From NCBI RefSeq assembly GCF_001895045.1, contig NZ_BDAM01000005.1, forward strand, positions 434,001 to 498,000: a stretch of DNA of 64,000 nt. The letters run 5' to 3'. The stretch's first letter is position 1. Each line of letters opens with the position of its first letter. Source of the stretch: Rhodococcus coprophilus NBRC 100603 (GTDB lineage: Bacteria > Actinomycetota > Actinomycetes > Mycobacteriales > Mycobacteriaceae). This document shows positions 59,168 through 64,000 of this stretch, piece after piece. The notes beneath the pieces were generated by a model. It made no database searches. It saw nothing but the letters and a program-made list of their open reading frames with translations, and was not told the origin of the DNA. Made by a program: the position numbers and the translations under genes.

Positions 59168-60007
59168 ATGCCGGATACCAACGTGCTCATCTCGGCGCCC
59201 GACCTGGCGCGGTTGATCGAACAAGGCAGGCCGCCGGTACTGCTCGATGTGAGGTGGGTTCTCGGCGACACCCACGGGATCGAGCGGTACTACCGGGGCC
59301 ACATACCCGGAGCGGTCTATGTCGACCTCGAGTCGGAACTGGCCGCTCCGCCGTCGCTCGAACTGGGCCGCCACCCCCTTCCCCACATCGCGCATCTGGA
59401 ACAAGCTGCGCGGCGCTGGGGCATATCCGACGGCGACCCGGTCGTCGCGTACGACGCGTCGGGGGATCTCGCGGCGGCGCGCGCATGGTGGTTGCTGCGC
59501 TGGGCGGGGCTGACCGATGTTCGCCTGCTCGACGGCGGGCTGCAGGCGTGGACCGCCGGTGGGCACGATGTGGCCGCGGGCCCGGGGGAGCACCCGCATC
59601 CGGGGAACGTGTCGTTGAGTTCCGGACATCTGCCCATCGTGGGCGCCGACGAGGTGGCGCGTTTTCCGTCGCACGGCGTGCTTCTCGATGCGCGTTCGTC
59701 CGAGCGTTTCCGCGGGGACGAGGAACCTGTCGATCGCCGCGCCGGACATGTTCCCGGGGCGATCAGTGCACCGACCACCGAGAACCTTCGGGAGGACGGC
59801 TCGTTCCGCCCCCCGGATCAGCTGGCGGCACGATTCGAGAGACTCGGCGTGACCGGCGGCGACGTTGCCGTCTACTGCGGTTCGGGGATCCACGCGGCGC
59901 ACGAGATCGCCGCGCTGGCGATCGTGGGGATCGATGCGGCGCTGTATCCGGGGTCGTGGTCGCAGTGGTCGGCCGATACGCGCCGGCCTGTGGCGACAGG
60001 AAGCTGA
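59168..60007 (+). CDS. Thiosulfate/3-mercaptopyruvate sulfurtransferase (tandem rhodanese)
   Basis: A 279-residue protein with two rhodanese domains (about 10-130 and 150-275). The N-terminal domain is inactive (VAYDASGD at the loop position); the C-terminal one has the nucleophile in VYCGSGIHA (CGSGxx loop, as in mercaptopyruvate-type enzymes, though the final residue is His where Thr is usual). The hallmark HIPGAVYVDLESEL is present. ATG at 59168 has AGGA 8 nt upstream. It diverges from benE. Confidence 0.92.
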   Translation: MPDTNVLISAPDLARLIEQGRPPVLLDVRWVLGDTHGIERYYRGHIPGAVYVDLESELAAPPSLELGRHPLPHIAHLEQAARRWGISDGDPVVAYDASGDLAAARAWWLLRWAGLTDVRLLDGGLQAWTAGGHDVAAGPGEHPHPGNVSLSSGHLPIVGADEVARFPSHGVLLDARSSERFRGDEEPVDRRAGHVPGAISAPTTENLREDGSFRPPDQLAARFERLGVTGGDVAVYCGSGIHAAHEIAALAIVGIDAALYPGSWSQWSADTRRPVATGS

Positions 60008-60117
60008 GCCGGCATTTCGAGGGACGTCGCTACGGCGGCGGCCCGTAGCCGGTGGTGCTGTGTGAGCGGAACGCCGCACTCGTTTCCTGCTACAGATGCT
60101 GGTATAAATTCCGAACA

Positions 60118-60975
60118 ATGACGCATTTCACACGTAAGACACGGAGAAGTGTTGCCCTGTCCTCCAGTGCCGCTGCTCTGGTGATCGCGGTTGCGGCCGC
60201 GCCCGCCGCGTCGGCAATGCCCGCGGACTCTGCCCCCTCGGCGTGCGTGTCCGCGACTCCGGTCGCCGACATCGCGGCGCTCACGGATCCTGCGGGTCTC
60301 GACACGTTCGACGACGCCCGGGCTCGTATCGCCGAGCTGCGCGAGGTGCTCACCCGGAGCGACGACTACCGCGGCGCCTTCGTCCTGGCGTTCGACGAGA
60401 TACTCGAACTCACCGGTCCGACGCTGAACTCCGGCATCTACGACGACCCGGAGTGGGCGAGTGCACTGGCCGTCGAGGTGGTCCGGCTGTATCTGGCCAA
60501 TCTGCACGAGTACGTCACCGGCGGAACCCCCGCCGCGCACTGGGCCGAGGCTTTGGCCGAGACGGAGAAGTGTGACCGCAGCCCGGGCCGCGTTCTGCTC
60601 GGCGCGATCGTCGCGCACCTCGTGATCGATTTCCCCGAGGCGCTCGTGACCATCGGCTCCACCCCCGAGCACACCCGCGACTTCTACACCTTCGGAGACG
60701 CCCTGGTCGACGCCTCCCCGGTCATCGCCGACGAGTTCGCGGCCACGTACGGCACGAATCTGCACGACTTCTTCACCGGATGGTTCGTCGGTGATCTCCT
60801 GGGCGAGACGGAGACGACGACCTTCATGTTCCAGTCCGCGCGAACGGCTTCCTGGGTCAACAACTTCGGGCTCCAGAACCCGGACACTCACGACATCACC
60901 CGGCTCGGGATGAATACGGCGTTCGGGGCGGCGAATGTCGTCCTCGACGGACTCGAAGCAGTGGGCACCATCTGA
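60118..60975 (+). CDS. Secreted protein, resembles DUF5995 family
   Basis: A 285-residue protein with a Sec signal peptide (basic TRKTRRS, hydrophobic core, cleavage probably after ASA near residue 33). The mature part is helical and acidic, with IYDDPEWASALAVEVVRLYLANLHEYV and LGAIVAHLVIDFPEALVTIGSTPEHTRDFYTFGDALVDASP. This pattern resembles DUF5995 proteins of actinobacteria (moderate confidence). A TATAAA box lies at 60103-60108, about 10 nt before the ATG, so the transcript is nearly leaderless. Function unknown. Confidence 0.75.
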   Translation: MTHFTRKTRRSVALSSSAAALVIAVAAAPAASAMPADSAPSACVSATPVADIAALTDPAGLDTFDDARARIAELREVLTRSDDYRGAFVLAFDEILELTGPTLNSGIYDDPEWASALAVEVVRLYLANLHEYVTGGTPAAHWAEALAETEKCDRSPGRVLLGAIVAHLVIDFPEALVTIGSTPEHTRDFYTFGDALVDASPVIADEFAATYGTNLHDFFTGWFVGDLLGETETTTFMFQSARTASWVNNFGLQNPDTHDITRLGMNTAFGAANVVLDGLEAVGTI

Positions 60976-61018
60976 TCCACCACGCCTCGATCACCGCAGC
61001 GCTACGCACCGCTCCCGG

Positions 61019-61837
61019 TCAGGACCGCGAATACTCGGACGCGCGGCGTACCTGATCGGGGGTCGGTGTGACGCCCGTGTACAGCGCGAACTGCAGGGCC
61101 GCTTGCAACGCGATCACCTCGTCGCCGGTGATCACCGGAATGTTCCGGCTACGGGCGAAGCGTACGAGCGGTGTCTCCGCCGGCACCGCGACCACGTCGA
61201 ACACCACCGAGGCAGCCGCGACGACTTCTTCCGGCACGGGTAGGCGATCCGATTCGGGTGCCCCGGCCATCCCGACGGGCGTCGCGTTGACCAGCAGTCC
61301 CGGGGAGGCGGCGCCTGCGTCCGCGTGCCATTCGTATCCGTACTTGCGCGCGAGGGGACGTCCCGTTCGTTCGTTGCGCGCGACCACCACCCCGTCCGTG
61401 AACCCGCTGTGACGCAGCGCCGCGGTGACCGCCTTGGCCATGCCGCCGCTGCCGATGATCGTCACCGGCAGCGACGAGTCGACGTCGTGAGCGACGAGCA
61501 GGTCGGTCACCGCCTGATAATCGGTGTTGTACGCGTGGAGTGCACCGTCGTCGTTGACGATCGTGTTGACCGATTCGATGGCGCGCGCGGAATCGTGCAG
61601 CACGTCGACGAGCGGCAGGACGGCTTCCTTGAAGGGCATCGAGACCCCGGCGCCGCGAATGCCGAGTCCCCGGATTCCCGCGATCGCGCCCTCGATGTCA
61701 GTGGGCGCGAATGCCTTGTAGACGAAGTCGAGGCCGAGTTCGTCGTACAGATAGTTGTGGAATCTGGTTCCGATGTTGCTGGGGCGAGCCGACAGGGAGA
61801 TGCACAGCCGGGTGTCCTTGGTGATGCGCGAGAGCAT
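61019..61837 (-). CDS. Shikimate 5-dehydrogenase-like protein
   Basis: A 272-residue AroE-family protein. Substrate-site blocks are LSARPSNIGTRFHN (the usual SxS loop is altered), GVSMPFKEAVL with the catalytic Lys, SVNTIVND and AYNTDYQAV with the catalytic Asp. The NADP-binding loop is IIGSGGMAKAV, with a basic residue in VVARNERTGR. The ATG at 61837 matches homologue starts (LSRITKDTRLC). It is a divergent AroE relative, so it may act on a shikimate- or quinate-like compound rather than in the main aromatic pathway. Confidence 0.88.
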   Translation of the reverse strand: MLSRITKDTRLCISLSARPSNIGTRFHNYLYDELGLDFVYKAFAPTDIEGAIAGIRGLGIRGAGVSMPFKEAVLPLVDVLHDSARAIESVNTIVNDDGALHAYNTDYQAVTDLLVAHDVDSSLPVTIIGSGGMAKAVTAALRHSGFTDGVVVARNERTGRPLARKYGYEWHADAGAASPGLLVNATPVGMAGAPESDRLPVPEEVVAAASVVFDVVAVPAETPLVRFARSRNIPVITGDEVIALQAALQFALYTGVTPTPDQVRRASEYSRS

Positions 61838-61891
61838 CCCTCCACCGTAGTGCCGGTGCGCGGCGCTGCTCCCGCCTCGCTTGAACATGCC

Positions 61892-61910
61892 ATTCTCATT
61901 TCGGGAGAAT
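61892..61910. promoter_or_regulatory. Inverted repeat in divergent promoter of the enoyl-CoA hydratase
   Basis: ATTCTC (61892-61897) and GAGAAT (61905-61910) flank 7 bp, directly beside a TATGCT -10-like hexamer 7 bp before the enoyl-CoA hydratase start. This is the size and place expected of a repressor operator. Confidence 0.45.
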
Positions 61911-61926
61911 CGTATATGCTGCCGCT

Positions 61927-62709
61927 ATGGGAGACGACCTCGGCGCCGGTGGATTGAGATTCGAGCGGGAAGGCGCGATCGGCTGGTGCATCATCGACCG
62001 GCCCGCGGCCCGCAACGCCTTCACTCCGGCGATGTACTACGGACTCAAACGGGCGGTCCGGCTGGTCAACAGCGACCCCGACCTCGCGGCACTCATCATC
62101 ACGGGCGTGGACGACGTCTTCGCGCCCGGCGGTGACCTCGGCGGCCGCTCCGAGCCCGGCGACGATCTGCCCGAAGGGCTCGCCGGCACCGACGTCGTGC
62201 CGTTCCTGACGATCCGGGACAGCCGCGCACCCGTGATCTCGGCGGTCAACGGAATCTGCCAAGCGGGCGGACTCCTCGTGGCGATGATGTCGGACATCGC
62301 CGTCGCGAGCGAACGGGCAACCTTCCGCGTGCCCGAACTGCTGCGCGGCATCCCCGACGCGACGTACGCGGCAGCTCTACCGGCTCATGTCGGCATCGCG
62401 GCGGCACGCGACCTGATCCTGTCCGCGCGGCGTTTCGACGCTGCGGAGGCGCTGCGCCTCGGAGTGATCTCGCGGGTGGTGCCGCACGACCAACTGCGTG
62501 AGGCCGCGCTGACCGCCGCGCGCGAGGTACTGCAGACCGCTCCGATCGCGCGCGCTCAGGTCAAGCGCATGCTCAACGAGCGTTACGGGCAGATCGACTA
62601 TCAAACGATGTTCGGTGCGCTCGAGACGTCGCCCGAGCCGCGTGAGGGAATGCGCGCGTTCATGGAAAAGCGCGACCCGGAGTGGATTCCGCGCAATCTA
62701 CCCGTTTAA
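61927..62709 (+). CDS. Enoyl-CoA hydratase/isomerase family protein
   Basis: A 260-residue crotonase-fold protein. Oxyanion-hole segments are VFAPGGDLGG and VNGICQAGGLLVAMMSDIAVASE; the catalytic region reads VPELLRGIPDATYAAALPAHVG, where the first Glu is at the usual position. The C-terminus AFMEKRDPEW is standard. Hydratase or isomerase action on an acyl-CoA is expected but not more specific. It diverges from the AroE-like gene with an operator-like repeat between them. Confidence 0.9.
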   Translation: MGDDLGAGGLRFEREGAIGWCIIDRPAARNAFTPAMYYGLKRAVRLVNSDPDLAALIITGVDDVFAPGGDLGGRSEPGDDLPEGLAGTDVVPFLTIRDSRAPVISAVNGICQAGGLLVAMMSDIAVASERATFRVPELLRGIPDATYAAALPAHVGIAAARDLILSARRFDAAEALRLGVISRVVPHDQLREAALTAAREVLQTAPIARAQVKRMLNERYGQIDYQTMFGALETSPEPREGMRAFMEKRDPEWIPRNLPV

Positions 62710-62766
62710 CCGAATCAGGTAGCGCGCCGGTCGTATTCGGATCCCGGCCGGCGCGCCGCCGTCTTG

Positions 62767-62955
62767 CTACCGCTCGGCCGGTGCGGTGAGGACGAGTGGG
62801 CCGACGTCGGTGATCGCGATGGTGTGCTCGCTGTGCGCGACCCGTCGGCGGAACGGATCGTCCAGCCGTCGGGATCGAAGACGATCCGGTCGGTCGTCGG
62901 GGTCAATCACGGTTCGAGGGCGAGGGTCATGCCCGGTCGGAGTACGAGGACGCAG
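62767..62955 (-). pseudogene. Decayed C-terminal fragment of methionine aminopeptidase
   Basis: Reading the minus strand, VLRPGMTLALEP (62953 downward), DRIVFDPDGWTIRSADGS and AHSEHTIAITDVGPLVLT are the C-terminal blocks of type I methionine aminopeptidase, including the second metal-ligand Glu regions (LALEP and SEHT). They lie in different frames: a TGA follows LALEP, and there is another frameshift between DGS and AHSEHT, so at least two disruptions occur in about 180 bp. The N-terminal two thirds of the enzyme are absent. It is clearly non-functional. Confidence 0.85.
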
Positions 62956-62968
62956 GCCGGCTACGACG

Positions 62969-63310
62969 TCAGCGGCCCGGACGGCGACTGTCGGGCAGCG
63001 CAGGGAAACGCGACGCGCTGACCGATCCGACGGTGGCCCCGTCGTGCCCGACGATCCACGACCCGCCCGCGTCCGCGCACTCGGCGATCTTCTCGAACAC
63101 CGCGAGCAGGAAGAAGATCGCTTCCTGTGGCGACGCTGTCGTGGCGAGCCGGTGCGATTCGCCCGGCTTCGTGCCGTCGAGCCACACCCCGCAGCGACCG
63201 TCGAGACGAAGGGTGGTCACGTGATCCCAGTCGACGAACCCGTACTTGACCTGCTCCCACGGCGTGCGTGTGCTGGGCGTCTGTTCGAGAACCTGCACCA
63301 GAATGGACAT
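62969..63310 (-). CDS. Hypothetical protein
   Basis: A 113-residue protein of unknown family. It has GFVDWDHVTTLRLDGRCGVWLDG and SPQEAIFFLLAVFEKIAECADAGGSWIVGHDG, suggesting a small mixed alpha/beta fold. ATG at 63310 has AGGAG 6 nt upstream. Its stop is only about 13 bp before the methionine aminopeptidase remnant, so its own C-terminus could have been altered by the event that broke that gene. Confidence 0.62.
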   Translation of the reverse strand: MSILVQVLEQTPSTRTPWEQVKYGFVDWDHVTTLRLDGRCGVWLDGTKPGESHRLATTASPQEAIFFLLAVFEKIAECADAGGSWIVGHDGATVGSVSASRFPALPDSRRPGR

Positions 63311-63429
63311 CGCGGCTCCTGGAGTGTGCGGACCTGTGCCGACCAGTGTCTCTCGCATGCTCGCCGTTCACCGGCAGTTGCGTCCGGCGCGCCAACCCTG
63401 CCATGAGCCGCGCCGGGACGGCTGGCACC

Positions 63430-64000
63430 ATGGAGGGCATGTTGCACGGGCTGTGGTCACCGGGATCAGGCCTGATGCTGTGGCGCGATCCCGCGGTCGA
63501 AGCCGACGACGAGGTGTTGCCGTCGGCGCTGCGGCGGTGGATCGACAGGCCGTTCCGGCACCGCGTCGAACTCACTCTCCCGGGCGATACCGCGCCGCGG
63601 GTGCTGCCCGCCGTCGCCGTGGCACCGCCCGACGCGGCCGTTCTCCTTCTCGATCTTCCGCGACGCCCCAGCGGCGTCGCCGGCGACCTGCGTTACCTCG
63701 CCCACGTCGCTCGCGGCATCGAGCGCTGGGCGCAGGCGGGCCGGGTCGCACCCGAACTCGTCCGGGCGGAAAAGCAGTGGTGGGCGCGCTGGCAACTGCT
63801 CGGCGGCGAGAAGACGCGCGCGTGGTCGGCGGAGCTCGCCGCTGCGATGCCGCCCGTGCAGCGCCAACTCGGCCGGCCGGCGGCATTGCTCGACGACATG
63901 TGTGCCGAACTCACCGACCCGATCGTCCGGACCCTGCACGGATCTTCGACGTCACTGCACCCGCTGGTCGCGGCACTCGCCGAAGGCCGCCCGCATCCGC
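63430..64000 (+). CDS. N-terminus of a Snf2/HelZ-type DEAD-like helicase (partial, runs off right edge)
   Basis: The first 190 codons are present. MLHGLWSPGSGLMLWRD is the characteristic opening of the actinobacterial HelZ (Rv2101-like) Snf2 helicases, and ERWAQAGRVAPELVRAEKQWWARWQLL fits the N-terminal accessory region before the ATPase core, which lies outside the window. ATG at 63430 and ATG at 63439 are in frame; the first gives MEGMLHGLW. No strong ribosome-binding site is seen for either. Confidence 0.8.
   Translation, partial: MEGMLHGLWSPGSGLMLWRDPAVEADDEVLPSALRRWIDRPFRHRVELTLPGDTAPRVLPAVAVAPPDAAVLLLDLPRRPSGVAGDLRYLAHVARGIERWAQAGRVAPELVRAEKQWWARWQLLGGEKTRAWSAELAAAMPPVQRQLGRPAALLDDMCAELTDPIVRTLHGSSTSLHPLVAALAEGRPHP

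Noticed and set aside
1-64000. CRISPR arrays, IS elements, prophage or tRNA-linked islands
   Set aside because: No spaced direct repeats, transposase motifs, integrase genes or tRNA-like cloverleaf sequences were seen.

Overview
This window is high-GC actinobacterial chromosome. It most likely comes from Rhodococcus or a close mycolic-acid relative. The evidence is the set of mycothiol-dependent-isomerase-like proteins, a WS/DGAT wax ester synthase, a FadD15-type acyl-CoA synthetase, a TY-Chap protein, a split PntAa/PntAb/PntB transhydrogenase, an Rv0120c-type EF-G-like GTPase and a HelZ-type helicase. Genes are dense, and many operon joints are 4-nt ATGA/GTGA overlaps. I see no tRNA, rRNA, IS element, prophage or CRISPR array. 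The species is an inference.

Left part (1-25 kb): start of a secreted protein running off the left edge; AraC regulator diverging from a DinB/MDMPI-like protein; pseudouridine-5'-phosphate glycosidase; an NrtR-like NUDIX regulator diverging from an ADP-ribosylglycohydrolase across a long inverted repeat; iron alcohol dehydrogenase; small acidic protein; beta-carbonic anhydrase; EF-G-like GTPase. A His-tailed ArsR regulator converges on a cbiMNQO cobalt/nickel ECF importer, which diverges from an MFS transporter. A very large glutamate-synthase alpha-like protein then overlaps a CysJ-type diflavin reductase, an unusual pairing. Aldehyde dehydrogenase, a degenerate-looking chorismate mutase, a membrane protein and a thiolase follow.

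Middle (25-44.5 kb): a three-gene, translationally coupled cluster matching Wadjet type II JetA, JetB and JetC, with no JetD nuclease in the window. Next are MarR plus FadD15-like acyl-CoA synthetase, MalQ, a TY-Chap protein, an esterase diverging from a WS/DGAT acyltransferase, and a TPP-riboswitch-controlled tenA and thiY/X/Z-type salvage operon.

Right part (44.5-64 kb): a short adenylation-domain-like protein and a carboxylesterase; a five-gene minus-strand operon (sirtuin, HIT, MDMPI-like, S51 peptidase, GNAT); DUF488 protein; pntAa-pntAb-pntB; a branched-chain 2-oxoacid dehydrogenase operon (E1alpha, E1beta, E2) diverging from an Lrp-type regulator; thioesterase and BenE transporter; sulfurtransferase; secreted protein; AroE-like dehydrogenase diverging from an enoyl-CoA hydratase; a decayed methionine aminopeptidase fragment; a hypothetical protein; and the start of a Snf2/HelZ helicase at the right edge.

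The strongest candidates for something undescribed are the JetD-less Wadjet II cluster (25325-32102), the GOGAT-like/diflavin reductase pair (13334-20583), and the NUDIX regulator/ADP-ribosylglycohydrolase switch (2668-4395). All start sites were chosen by eye from Shine-Dalgarno spacing and family habit.
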